Source: Desulfobacteraceae bacterium (GTDB taxonomy: Bacteria; Desulfobacterota; Desulfobacteria; Desulfobacterales; Desulfobacteraceae). From it: 18,368 nucleotides of DNA. Shown here piece after piece: positions 6,739 through 14,454 of the stretch. Each line of letters opens with the position of its first letter. Position 1 is the first letter of the stretch. The stretch spans positions 1 through 18,368 of the forward strand of contig JAABSK010000030.1 of assembly GCA_011390435.1 (NCBI GenBank), read 5' to 3'. The notes beneath the pieces are model-generated. The model saw only the letters and a program-made list of their open reading frames with translations. It did no database searches and had not been told where the DNA came from. The translations under genes were made by a program, and so were the position numbers.

Positions 6739-7941
6739 TTACATGTGGAGCAGATGCCCCATTTTTGCCTGCTTGCATTTCAAATAGCCCTGATTGTGGC
6801 AATTGGCCTCAACTTCGATGGGAACCTGTTCCACAACTGTCAGGCCATAACCTTCCAGACCAACCATTTTTTTGGGATTGTTGGTCAGCAGCCGCATCTT
6901 TCTGACGCCGATATCCACCAGCATCTGGGCCCCCACACCATAATCGCGCATGTCCGCTTCAAACCCGAGCTTTTCATTGGCCTCCACTGTGTCCAGACCC
7001 TGACGCTGATATTCATAGGCCTTGAGTTTATTGACAAGTCCGATCCCCCGGCCTTCCTGGCGCAGGTAGAGAATCACCCCGCTTTTTTCCGCATCAATCA
7101 TGGCCATTGCCTTGTGCAGCTGATCCTGGCAGTCACACCTTAAAGAAGAAAAAATATCTCCGGTCATGCATTCTGAATGCACCCTCACCAGTGTTGCTTT
7201 TTCCGGATCGATGCTGCCTTTTACCAGGGCGATGTGGGTAAGGTGGTCAATATCATTTTCATAGGCAATGATCTGAAAATCCCCCCCCATCCGGGTGGGA
7301 ATGACAGTCTGGGCTGCCCGTTTAACAAAACTTTCTGTCCTGAGCCGGTATTTGACCAGATCCGCCACGGTACAGATTCCGATCCCGTGTTTTTGGGCAA
7401 ATTTTTCAAGAGACGGCATCCGGGCCATGGTGCCGTCGTCATCCATGATTTCACAGATCACGCCAGCGGGTTTCTTGCCTGCCAGCCGTGCCAGATCAAC
7501 GGATCCTTCTGTCTGTCCGATCCGGACCATGACGCCGCCGTCCCTGGCCCGGAGCGGAAAAATATGTCCTGGCCGCGCAATATCTGACGGCCGGGTATCA
7601 TCTGCCACTGCCGTGAGAATGGTGGTGGCCCTGTCTGCTGCTGAAATCCCGGTGGTAACCCCTTTTTTGGCTTCAATAGACACGGTAAAACCCGTGCCGT
7701 ACTGAGAGGTATTGTTATCCACCATCATGGGCAGATCCAGGCGGTCTGCAATGGTTGAATCCAGAGACAGGCAGATCAGTCCCCTGCCATGGGTGGCCAT
7801 GAAATTAATGGCTTCAGGGGTGACCGCTTCAGCAGCCATGGTCAGATCCCCTTCGTTTTCACGGTCTTCATCATCCACAAGAATGACCATTTTCCCGTTT
7901 TTAATATCCTCAATTGCCTGTTCAATCGTTAAGTGCGGCAT
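6739..7941 (-). CDS. ribBA: Bifunctional 3,4-dihydroxy-2-butanone-4-phosphate synthase / GTP cyclohydrolase II
   Basis: A 400-residue enzyme that starts both branches of riboflavin synthesis. Residues 1-200 are RibB, making dihydroxybutanone phosphate from ribulose-5-phosphate: [12 protein letters not shown] (22-33, acidic metal site), [18 protein letters not shown] (122-130) and TEGSVDL. Residues about 205-400 are RibA, opening [23 protein letters not shown] with zinc ligands Cys258, Cys269 and Cys271, [10 protein letters not shown] (293-302) and TNNPKK (353-358). Both catalytic motif sets look intact, unlike fusions whose cyclohydrolase half has degenerated. The C-terminus ends in KMGHLLHM, typical of this family. 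It follows ribE by 16 nt. Confidence 0.98.
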   Translation of the reverse strand: MPHLTIEQAIEDIKNGKMVILVDDEDRENEGDLTMAAEAVTPEAINFMATHGRGLICLSLDSTIADRLDLPMMVDNNTSQYGTGFTVSIEAKKGVTTGISAADRATTILTAVADDTRPSDIARPGHIFPLRARDGGVMVRIGQTEGSVDLARLAGKKPAGVICEIMDDDGTMARMPSLEKFAQKHGIGICTVADLVKYRLRTESFVKRAAQTVIPTRMGGDFQIIAYENDIDHLTHIALVKGSIDPEKATLVRVHSECMTGDIFSSLRCDCQDQLHKAMAMIDAEKSGVILYLRQEGRGIGLVNKLKAYEYQRQGLDTVEANEKLGFEADMRDYGVGAQMLVDIGVRKMRLLTNNPKKMVGLEGYGLTVVEQVPIEVEANCHNQGYLKCKQAKMGHLLHM

Positions 7942-7957
7942 CTTTCAATCCTTTGGT

Positions 7958-8623
7958 TTATAAAAATCCGTTCCGGGCAAGCAGTCCCATACTGATGTCT
8001 GATTTTTCCCGGGGCATTGCATCGTTTGGTGATGAACCTCTGTTCAGCATCTTTTTCACATATTTTCCGATCATGTCGGTTTCAATATTCACTTTGTCCC
8101 CCACCCGTTTGAGGCCGATCGTGGTCACTTTTGCTGTATGGGGAATCACACTGACCTCAAAATCGGTGTCTGAACACCGGTTGATGGTCAGAGAGATGCC
8201 GTCAACAGCAACAGATCCTTTTTCAATCATGTCATCTGCCAGTTTCGGGGCCACCTGGATGGTCAGAATGATGGCATTGCTTTTCTGCTGTATGGCTGAA
8301 ATCACGCCGGTTCCGTCAATATGGCCGGACACCAGGTGACCGTCAATCCGGTCGGACAGTTTCAGGGCCCGTTCAATATTGACCCGGCTGCCGGTGGACA
8401 ACTGGAAAAAAGTGGTCCGCTCCACTGTTTCCGGAGCCATATCCACGGCAAAGTCATGATGTCCAAGCCTTACAGCTGTGAGACATGCGCCGTTAACCGC
8501 AATGGAATCCCCGATCTTGCTCTGGGACAGATCCAGGTCACAGGCGATCTCCAGCACCTTGCCCTGGCCGCTGGCAGCGATCCGTTTGATGGTGCCAAAA
8601 CTTTCAATGATTCCGGTAAACAC
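7958..8623 (-). CDS. ribE: Riboflavin synthase, alpha subunit type
   Basis: Riboflavin synthase dismutates two molecules of 6,7-dimethyl-8-ribityllumazine into riboflavin and the ribitylamino-uracil that RibH reuses. The 221-residue protein has the canonical start [12 protein letters not shown] and two tandem lumazine-binding beta-barrels: domain 1 (1 to about 97) with VNGACLT (43-49), and domain 2 (about 98-195) with GHIDGTG and VDGISLT (140-146). The C-terminal tail is slightly longer than in E. coli and carries the helix used for trimer formation. It sits between ribD (13 nt) and ribBA (16 nt). Some nomenclatures call the gene ribC or ribB. Confidence 0.97.
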   Translation of the reverse strand: MFTGIIESFGTIKRIAASGQGKVLEIACDLDLSQSKIGDSIAVNGACLTAVRLGHHDFAVDMAPETVERTTFFQLSTGSRVNIERALKLSDRIDGHLVSGHIDGTGVISAIQQKSNAIILTIQVAPKLADDMIEKGSVAVDGISLTINRCSDTDFEVSVIPHTAKVTTIGLKRVGDKVNIETDMIGKYVKKMLNRGSSPNDAMPREKSDISMGLLARNGFL

Positions 8624-8636
8624 GCAACACCTGCCT

Positions 8637-9734
8637 TTATTTTAAATATCCCTGGATCACAATATCCCTGTCCAGCTGCCAAAATTCCACGTTTTTGAGC
8701 TGAAATGCATCACAGATGCGCTCCGGCCCCCTGCCTGAAAATACCGGGTAACCATCTGATCCCCCAAGGAATTTGGGTGCCATGAAAAACAGCATCTTGT
8801 TCACGATTCCGGCTTTCAGCGCAGAACCGGCCACCCGGCCGCCGCCTTCGATCAGAAGACTGACAACTGACATTTCACCCAATTTAATCATCAAAGCGTT
8901 TAAATCAAGCCATTGTTCTTTCAGCGGAACCTCCAGAATCATCACCTGGCTGTTTCTTTCCAGACGGGCACGCTTTTCCGGCAGAACACCCGGTGCCGTA
9001 ACAATAATGGTTTTGGCACTGGATTTCTGGGTCAGCATGCTGGCATCTTCTTGAATGGTCAAATGGGTGTCGAGAATAATCCTGACAGGATCACGGGCAG
9101 CATCAGGGATCCGTGCGGTCAACGAGGGATTATCGGCATGAAGGGTGCCGGACCCCACCAGGATGGCATCGGTTTCATGACGAATTCTGTGGCCGTATGC
9201 CCGGGAAGCTTCGCTGGTGATCCACTGGGAATCCCCGGTGGAGGTAGCAATCTGACCGTCCAGGGTTGACGCGCATTTCAATGTGACAAAAGGGGTTTTA
9301 TGATTTTGAATATACCAGATAAAGTCTTCGATCAACTGCCGGGTTTCGGTTTCCAGGACACCGGACACCACGTCAATGCCGCTGTCTTTTAAAAACTGTA
9401 TCCCGCCGCCGCTGACAAAGGGGTTGGGATCTTTGCATCCGATCACCACTTTACAGATGCCGGCATTTAAGATTTTATGGGTACAGGGCGGGGTTTTTCC
9501 GAAATGGTTGCACGGTTCCAGGGTCACATAGATGGTGGCGCCTCTGGCATTGGCACCGGCATCATCAATGGCCGCAGCTTCGGCATGGGCACTGCCGGCT
9601 TTTTTGTGAAAGCCTTTTCCGACAATCTTCCGGTCCTTGACCACCACCGCCCCCACACAGGGATTGGGAGCGGTAAATCCTTTTGCCTGCCGGGCAAGGG
9701 ATACCGCAAGCTGCATATATTCATGATCGCTCAT
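8637..9734 (-). CDS. ribD: Bifunctional diaminohydroxyphosphoribosylaminopyrimidine deaminase / reductase
   Basis: RibD carries out steps 2 and 3 of the GTP branch of riboflavin synthesis: zinc-dependent deamination and then NADPH-dependent reduction of the ribosyl side chain. In 365 residues the N-terminal half (1 to about 145) is the deaminase with HAE (His50, Glu52) and PCNHFGKTPPC (Cys75, Cys84) as zinc and catalytic site. The C-terminal half (about 148-365) is the reductase with the signature TLKCASTLDGQIAT, SGDSQWITS-like region, HRIRHETDAILVGSGT and LLIEGGGRVAGS. Its start lies inside the end of nrdR (14-nt overlap), the usual nrdR-ribD arrangement, so translation is likely coupled. 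Confidence 0.98.
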   Translation of the reverse strand: MSDHEYMQLAVSLARQAKGFTAPNPCVGAVVVKDRKIVGKGFHKKAGSAHAEAAAIDDAGANARGATIYVTLEPCNHFGKTPPCTHKILNAGICKVVIGCKDPNPFVSGGGIQFLKDSGIDVVSGVLETETRQLIEDFIWYIQNHKTPFVTLKCASTLDGQIATSTGDSQWITSEASRAYGHRIRHETDAILVGSGTLHADNPSLTARIPDAARDPVRIILDTHLTIQEDASMLTQKSSAKTIIVTAPGVLPEKRARLERNSQVMILEVPLKEQWLDLNALMIKLGEMSVVSLLIEGGGRVAGSALKAGIVNKMLFFMAPKFLGGSDGYPVFSGRGPERICDAFQLKNVEFWQLDRDIVIQGYLK

Positions 9735-10227
9735 CAGCCTTGTCCGTCATGGCATCAAGTTCCACCGGCAGACACCCGTCAGGCATCAGTCCTTTGAGTT
9801 CCTTGAGAAAATCTGCCACATCCTTGAATTCCCGGTAAACAGAAGCAAAGCGGACATACGCCACATCATCAATCAGCTTTAACGCTTCAATAATTTTTTC
9901 ACCCACAACCGCTGAGGTGATTTCCCTTTCTGCAGCATCCTGCAGATCGCGTTCAATGGTGTCCACGGTATCTTCGATCTGATCCATGCTGATGGCCCTT
10001 TTTTCACAGGCTTTTTGAATACCGCTCAACACCTTTTCCCGGTTAAATGCTTCTCTGCGGCCATCCTTTTTCACAATCATGATGGGAATCTGCTCCACCC
10101 TTTCATATGTGGTAAACCGCTGAAGGCAGGACATGCATTCTCTGCGCCGCCGGACTTCAAACTCGATTTTGCCCGGACGCGAATCCACCACCCGTGTGTT
10201 CTGTTTTCCGCAGTATGGGCATTTCAT
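9721..10227 (-). CDS. nrdR: Transcriptional repressor NrdR
   Basis: NrdR represses ribonucleotide reductase genes when dATP binds its ATP-cone. The 168-residue protein begins with the hallmark MKCPYCG zinc ribbon, completed by RRRRECMSC (Cys3, Cys6, Cys31, Cys34), followed by RFTTYER and an ATP-cone domain (about 49-139) that starts IMIVKKDGRREAFNREKV and includes VVGEKIIEAL and VAYVRFASVYREF. The C-terminal 25 residues are acidic and variable. It starts 15 nt after the dCMP deaminase gene, putting two dNTP-related functions together. No NrdR box or nrd gene was recognised in the window, so its targets are elsewhere. Confidence 0.98.
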   Translation of the reverse strand: MKCPYCGKQNTRVVDSRPGKIEFEVRRRRECMSCLQRFTTYERVEQIPIMIVKKDGRREAFNREKVLSGIQKACEKRAISMDQIEDTVDTIERDLQDAAEREITSAVVGEKIIEALKLIDDVAYVRFASVYREFKDVADFLKELKGLMPDGCLPVELDAMTDKADERS

Positions 10228-10242
10228 GGCTGTCCCTTTAAT

Positions 10243-10704
10243 TTACCGTTCAAGCCGAACCAGTTCAACTCCGGCATTGTCAAACATCTCGATGGTCAGG
10301 GGATCATCATAACCATCGGTGTAATACACCTTTTGAATGCCGGCATTGACAATCATTTTTGCACAGATGGAACAGGGCTGGTTGGTGCAGTAAAGCACGG
10401 ATCCTTCCACCTTGATGCCGTGATACGCTGCCTGAATAATGGCATTCTGCTCTGCATGAACCCCCCGGCACAATTCATGTTTTTCACCGGACGGCACCTT
10501 GAGCTGAGCCCTCAGACACCCGGCCTGGATACAATGAGGAACCCCTGCGGGTGCGCCGTTATATCCGGTGCATAATATCCGCTTGTCCTTGATCAGCACC
10601 GCCCCCACTTTTCTGCGGGTACAGGTGGACCGGGTGGCCACCAGCTTGCAGATTCCCATGAAGTAATCATCCCAGGACGGGCGGTCCGGTTCAGGCTGCA
10701 TCAT
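10243..10704 (-). CDS. dCMP/cytidine deaminase family protein (ComEB-like)
   Basis: A zinc-dependent deaminase of 153 residues, likely converting dCMP to dUMP for thymidylate synthesis. Zinc and catalytic residues are HAEQN (His83, Glu85) and PCSIC (Cys111, Cys114). [12 protein letters not shown] at the start, [21 protein letters not shown] and [10 protein letters not shown] are typical of the dCMP deaminase/ComEB group, as is the extra Cys cluster (residues 58-79, with GC and ELC). A longer reading from an ATG at 10743 would add 13 residues and overlap glyA. I prefer 10704 because AGGGAAG lies just upstream, family members begin close to RPSW, and the gap to the glyA stop is then 2 nt. ATG 10701 is equally possible. 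Substrate choice between dCMP and related nucleotides is family-based. Confidence 0.93.
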   Translation of the reverse strand: MMQPEPDRPSWDDYFMGICKLVATRSTCTRRKVGAVLIKDKRILCTGYNGAPAGVPHCIQAGCLRAQLKVPSGEKHELCRGVHAEQNAIIQAAYHGIKVEGSVLYCTNQPCSICAKMIVNAGIQKVYYTDGYDDPLTIEMFDNAGVELVRLER

Positions 10705-10706
10705 TT

Positions 10707-11942
10707 TTATGACTTCCCTGCATACAACGGATATTGCCGGCACAATGCCCTGACGTTGCGGGCAACCGCTTCAATATTGCGTTCATCATCCAGTACATCG
10801 CAGATCAACCCGGCAATCTGCCGGCTGGCTGCTTCATCCATTCCCCGTGATGTGACCAGGGGCAGTCCGATGCGGATACCAGAGGTTACAAACGGGCTGC
10901 GTTTTTCATTGGGAACCGTGTTCTTGTTCACAGTGATTCCTGCTTTTCCCAGACGTTCTTCCGCTTCTTTGCCGGAAATGTCCCGACTGCTGAAATCCAC
11001 CAGTACCATGTGATTGTCTGTGCCGTTGGACACCAGCTTATATCCGCGGTCCATCATTTCCGCTGCAAAGACCGCCATGTTTTTGATCACCTGTTTTTGA
11101 TAGTCAGCAAATGACGGAGACAATGCCTCTTTAAACGCCACTGCCTTTGCCGCAATCACGTGCATCAGCGGCCCGCCCTGGATGCCGGGAAAAATCTGGC
11201 TGCCAATGGTCTTGGCATATGCGGCTGAAGAAAGGATCAACCCGCCCCGCGGTCCTCTGAGGGTTTTATGCGTGGTAGAGGTGATCACATCAGCATGCCC
11301 CACTGGACTGGGATGAAGCCCTGCTGCAACCAGACCTGCAATATGGGCCATATCCACCATGAACAGCGCATCTATTGATTTTGCAATCTGAGCAAATCCT
11401 TTGAAATCAATCATTCTGGGATATGCGCTGGCACCGGCGACAATCAGCCGGGGACGGTGTTTTCTGGCAAGCGTTTCAACCGCATCCAGGTCGATCATCT
11501 CTGTTTCAGCTGACAGGCCGTAATGACAGAAATCAAACAGTTTGCCGGAAAAACTGGCAGCAGCGCCATGGGTCAGATGACCACCGTGGGACAGATCCAT
11601 GGCCAGGATTTTATCACCGGGATTGAGCAGGGCAAAATATACTGCCATGTTGGCCTGGGAACCGGAATGGGGCTGGACATTAGCGTACTCGACATTGAAA
11701 AGTTTTTTCGCCCGTTCAATGGCCAGATCTTCTGCCTGATCCACAAATTCACACCCGCCATAATAGCGCCTGGCAGGATATCCTTCAGCATATTTATTGG
11801 TCAGAATAGACCCCTGGGCTTCCATCACTGCCTGGCTGACAACATTTTCAGATGCAATCAGGTTCAACTCATATTCCTGGCGATCTGCTTCCTGCTCAAT
11901 AATGCCTGCGATTTCAATATCGGTTGCTTGTATATTCCCCAT
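10707..11942 (-). CDS. glyA: Serine hydroxymethyltransferase
   Basis: GlyA is a PLP enzyme that interconverts serine plus tetrahydrofolate with glycine plus 5,10-methylene-tetrahydrofolate, the main one-carbon entry point. The sequence shows [15 protein letters not shown], the [20 protein letters not shown] block, [38 protein letters not shown] and the PLP lysine in [14 protein letters not shown] (Lys226). About 411 residues, normal length. An ATG two codons upstream (11948) is directly adjacent to AAGG and too close to it; the ATG at 11942 has AAGGA at 5 nt and is preferred. It follows rpiB closely and nearly abuts the deaminase gene. Confidence 0.97.
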   Translation of the reverse strand: MGNIQATDIEIAGIIEQEADRQEYELNLIASENVVSQAVMEAQGSILTNKYAEGYPARRYYGGCEFVDQAEDLAIERAKKLFNVEYANVQPHSGSQANMAVYFALLNPGDKILAMDLSHGGHLTHGAAASFSGKLFDFCHYGLSAETEMIDLDAVETLARKHRPRLIVAGASAYPRMIDFKGFAQIAKSIDALFMVDMAHIAGLVAAGLHPSPVGHADVITSTTHKTLRGPRGGLILSSAAYAKTIGSQIFPGIQGGPLMHVIAAKAVAFKEALSPSFADYQKQVIKNMAVFAAEMMDRGYKLVSNGTDNHMVLVDFSSRDISGKEAEERLGKAGITVNKNTVPNEKRSPFVTSGIRIGLPLVTSRGMDEAASRQIAGLICDVLDDERNIEAVARNVRALCRQYPLYAGKS

Positions 11943-11954
11943 TTTCATCCTTAT

Positions 11955-12410
11955 TTATCCATCAATCCCCTGTCTGTCAAACCCCTGAATGCGGGTCAGG
12001 TGACGTCCGCCTTCAAACGGTGTATCCAGCCAGGTTTGAACCAGTTCAATTGCCAGCGCATCCCCGATCACCCGTCCGCCCAGCACCAGAATATTGGAAT
12101 TATTGTGAACACGGCTCATGCGGGCGGAAAACAGATCTGAGCAAAGGGCTGCCCGGACACCGGCAAACCGGTTGGCCACCATGGACATGCCCAGGCCGGT
12201 GCCACACAGCAGGATTCCCCGGGGATATTCTCCTCTGGAAACCGCACCGGCAACTTTTTTGCCATATTCTACATAATTGGCAGATTCCTGGCTGTAAGTA
12301 CCGGCATCTTCAACGTTGAACCCCTTTTCCTGCAACCAGGCACGGATTTTTTCCTTCAGCTCAAACGCTGCATGATCACTGCCGATTATAATGGGTTTGC
12401 CTTGATTCAT
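11955..12410 (-). CDS. rpiB: Ribose-5-phosphate isomerase B
   Basis: RpiB interconverts ribulose-5-phosphate and ribose-5-phosphate in the pentose phosphate pathway. The 151-residue protein has the LacAB/RpiB fold signatures GSDHAAFELK (10-19, active-site Asp12 and His13), LLCGTGLGMS with catalytic Cys69, and ARMSRVHNNSNILVLGGR with His102. The C-terminus FEGGRHLTRI is also typical. RpiB-glyA adjacency is a frequent arrangement in Deltaproteobacteria and Firmicutes. The product side, ribulose-5-phosphate, is also the RibBA substrate encoded downstream; a regulatory link is inference only. Confidence 0.97.
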   Translation of the reverse strand: MNQGKPIIIGSDHAAFELKEKIRAWLQEKGFNVEDAGTYSQESANYVEYGKKVAGAVSRGEYPRGILLCGTGLGMSMVANRFAGVRAALCSDLFSARMSRVHNNSNILVLGGRVIGDALAIELVQTWLDTPFEGGRHLTRIQGFDRQGIDG

Positions 12411-12424
12411 ATAATATTTGACCC

Positions 12425-12658
12425 CTAGAATTTGGATTTTATAAAATCAATGGCATCCTGAACCGTGATCAGTTTTTCCGCGTCATCATCATCGATTTCG
12501 ATTTCAAAAATCTCTTCCATTGACATGATCAGTTCAACAATCGTCAATGAGTCGGCTCCCAGATCTTCAATCAGGGAGGCCTCCGGGACAACGTCCTCAA
12601 TGTCGATATCCTGAAGCTTGTCTGCTATCACTTTTCTTACCTTGGTTTCAACAGTCAT
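12425..12658 (-). CDS. acpP: Acyl carrier protein
   Basis: ACP carries growing acyl chains on a phosphopantetheine arm during fatty acid synthesis. The 77-residue, very acidic helical-bundle protein has the attachment serine Ser37 in LGADSLTIVELIMSMEE, followed by EIFEIEIDDDDAEKL and VQDAIDFI. AAGGAGG stands about 12 nt before the ATG. It comes 21 nt after rpmF, with no plsX, fab or fabF gene nearby, so either the usual fab genes lie elsewhere or this is one of several ACP paralogues. Confidence 0.96.
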   Translation of the reverse strand: MTVETKVRKVIADKLQDIDIEDVVPEASLIEDLGADSLTIVELIMSMEEIFEIEIDDDDAEKLITVQDAIDFIKSKF

Positions 12659-12679
12659 GGCTGAGGGCGCCTCCTTTAA

Positions 12680-12868
12680 CTAATCGTCCGCATCTTCCTG
12701 GGCATTCACACTTCTTCCGTTGTACGCACCGCATTCCGGGCAGGCAGCATGGGGAAGCTTGGGTTCCTGACACTCCGGGCAGACACCAACAGTGGGTGCA
12801 CAGGTTTTGTAGTGGGTGCGTCTTTTTCTGCCTCTTGCCTTGGAACTCTTTTGTTTGGGTACGGCCAT
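12680..12868 (-). CDS. rpmF: 50S ribosomal protein L32
   Basis: A 62-residue basic protein of the large ribosomal subunit. It starts MAVPKQKSSKARGRKRRTHY, as L32 does, and contains a four-Cys zinc ribbon CPEC (30-33) and CPEC (43-46), so it is the zinc-binding (C+) form. The acidic tail QEDADD is unusual but seen in some L32. AGGAGA precedes the ATG, and a clear promoter lies about 70-100 nt upstream. It is the first gene of the long minus-strand cluster. Confidence 0.97.
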   Translation of the reverse strand: MAVPKQKSSKARGRKRRTHYKTCAPTVGVCPECQEPKLPHAACPECGAYNGRSVNAQEDADD

Positions 12869-12909
12869 TGATCTCTCCTAAGTATATTATTTTATTTCAA
12901 TTTCCAGCT

Positions 12910-12923
12910 ATATCTTTCGATAT
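12910..12923 (-). promoter_or_regulatory. Small hairpin with GAAA tetraloop in rpmF leader
   Basis: The transcribed strand reads ATATC-GAAA-GATAT, a 5-bp stem closed by a GNRA tetraloop. It falls between the proposed rpmF transcription start and the ribosome binding site, so it would be in the leader RNA. No known L32 autoregulatory element is recognised; the weak A/T-rich stem makes it only suggestive. Confidence 0.3.
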
Positions 12924-12935
12924 CATAAAACACAC

Positions 12936-12965
12936 ATAATTACCGTAATTTGCCAAAAGTGTCAA
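12936..12965 (-). promoter_or_regulatory. Sigma-70-type promoter for the rpmF-led cluster
   Basis: On the minus strand a perfect TTGACA (12960-12965) is followed after 18 nt by AATTAT (12936-12941), four of six -10 matches. Transcription would start near 12929 and give a leader of about 60 nt. No other equally good promoter was noticed in the short gaps downstream, so it may drive most of the cluster down to pabBC. Confidence 0.55.
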
Positions 12966-13000
12966 GAAGTTAAACCCCGTTGTTGCCCGCGGTGGGATTT

Positions 13001-13006
13001 TATGAT
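13001..13006 (+). promoter_or_regulatory. Possible -10 element for gltX
   Basis: TATGAT (five of six -10 matches) lies 44 nt before the gltX ATG. The -35 side is poor: TTGTTG at 12980-12985 leaves only 15 nt of spacing. A GC-rich block (CCCGCGGTGGG) occupies the spacer. GGAG at 13042-13045 is the ribosome binding site. The proposed promoter is back to back with the rpmF promoter. Confidence 0.3.
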
Positions 13007-13050
13007 ACTTAAGGGCTCGATTTTATATACCATTTATTTATGGAGCAGGC

Positions 13051-14454
13051 ATGGACACAATTATCACGCGGTTTCCCCCTTCCCCCAGCGGATACCTTCA
13101 TATCGGCGGCGCCAGAACAGCGCTGTTCAACTGGCTGTATGCCAGAAAAACAAAGGGAAAATTTATTTTACGGATCGAAGATACCGATGCAGCCAGATCC
13201 ACCAGCCAATCTGTGGATGCCATCCTGGAATCCCTTGAATGGCTGGGTATTGACTGGGATGAAGGCCCCTATTTTCAGTCTCAGCGCTCGCTGATTCACA
13301 ACGAATACATTGAAACCCTCATCTCCTCGGGAGCTGCCTATTACTGCAACTGTACGCCACAGGAGGTAGACGCCATGCGCGAAGAAGCCAGAGCCCGGGG
13401 GGAAAAACCCATGTACAGCGGCAAATGCCGTCACCGGAATCTGGAAAAAGGGACAGACATGGTGGTGCGGCTGAAAACCCCGGATTCCGGGGTTACGGTT
13501 GTCAAAGATGTGGTCAAGGGCAATACGGCTTTTCAGAATCGTGAGATGGATGATTTTATCATCCGCAGAAGCGATGGTACGGCCATGTATCACCTGGCGG
13601 TGGTGGTGGATGATATCACTATGGGGGTGAACACCATTATCCGGGGTGATGACCATCTGATCAATACACCCAAGCAGATTCTGATCTACCAGGCCCTGAA
13701 TGCCGCTCTCCCGGTTTTCGGCCATGTTCCCATGGTACTGGGCCCGGACCGGTCCCGCCTGAGCAAACGCCACGGCGCCATGTCTGTGGGGGAATACCGG
13801 AAAATGGGATATCTGTCAGATGCCATGATCAACTATCTGGTCCGGCTGGGATGGTCCCACGGGGATCAGGAATTTTTTGAACGCGCCGAACTGATAGAAA
13901 AATTTGACCTGAAACACCTGGGACGGTCCGCGTCCATGTTTGATGCAGACAAGCTGTTGTCCATCAATGCCAAACATATTCAGAGCAAATCCCCGGAACA
14001 GCTGGCAGGACCCTTGCTGCCCCTTCTGGCAGACCAGGGCATTTCAGCGTCAAATGATCTGTTTACCTGCGGTGTGATTCAGACCCTTCAGCCCAGGAGC
14101 AAAACCCTTGTGGAGATGGCCCGGGCTGCCGGGTTCTATTACCAGGATGTGGTTGCGTATGATGCAGCCGTCGCTGCCAAATTCCTGGTGCCAGACAGCC
14201 TGGACGTGCTGACGCGCACATGCAGCGATATTCAAAAAATGGACGGTTACACTCACGAAGCGCTGGAAGCGGTCTTTAAAGCAATGATCAATGATACCGG
14301 GCTCAAGTTCGGCGCCATTGCCCAGCCCCTTCGGGTGGCCCTCACCGGCACCACTGTCAGTCCCGGACTGTTTGAAATGCTTCTGGCCCTGGGAAAGGAA
14401 AAAACCATTCAGCGGCTTACCGCAGCCATTGCGTATATTCAGGCGGCCGCATAA
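13051..14454 (+). CDS. gltX: Glutamyl-tRNA synthetase
   Basis: GltX charges tRNA-Glu with glutamate in two ATP-dependent steps. The 467-residue class Ic synthetase begins with FPPSPSGYLHIGGARTALFN, which includes the HIGH-type HIGG (17-20). It carries the zinc-site cysteines Cys99, Cys101, Cys126 and His128, and the KMSKS equivalent RLSKRHGA (236-243). The C-terminal half is the all-helical anticodon-binding domain. Whether it also charges tRNA-Gln (non-discriminating, needing GatCAB) cannot be decided here. GGAG is 5 nt upstream of the ATG. It is the only plus-strand gene in the window, divergent from rpmF and overlapping amrB tail to tail. Confidence 0.97.
   Translation: MDTIITRFPPSPSGYLHIGGARTALFNWLYARKTKGKFILRIEDTDAARSTSQSVDAILESLEWLGIDWDEGPYFQSQRSLIHNEYIETLISSGAAYYCNCTPQEVDAMREEARARGEKPMYSGKCRHRNLEKGTDMVVRLKTPDSGVTVVKDVVKGNTAFQNREMDDFIIRRSDGTAMYHLAVVVDDITMGVNTIIRGDDHLINTPKQILIYQALNAALPVFGHVPMVLGPDRSRLSKRHGAMSVGEYRKMGYLSDAMINYLVRLGWSHGDQEFFERAELIEKFDLKHLGRSASMFDADKLLSINAKHIQSKSPEQLAGPLLPLLADQGISASNDLFTCGVIQTLQPRSKTLVEMARAAGFYYQDVVAYDAAVAAKFLVPDSLDVLTRTCSDIQKMDGYTHEALEAVFKAMINDTGLKFGAIAQPLRVALTGTTVSPGLFEMLLALGKEKTIQRLTAAIAYIQAAA

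Noticed and set aside
6502..7143. 213-codon open frame on the plus strand
   Set aside because: Antisense to ribH and ribBA, with no motif or convincing ribosome binding site.
10705..10743. ATG at 10743 as start of the dCMP deaminase
   Set aside because: It adds 13 residues not typical of the family and overlaps glyA; the ATG at 10704 has a better upstream purine tract.
13168..13773. 201-codon minus-strand frame inside gltX
   Set aside because: Antisense to a well-supported synthetase; no domain recognised.
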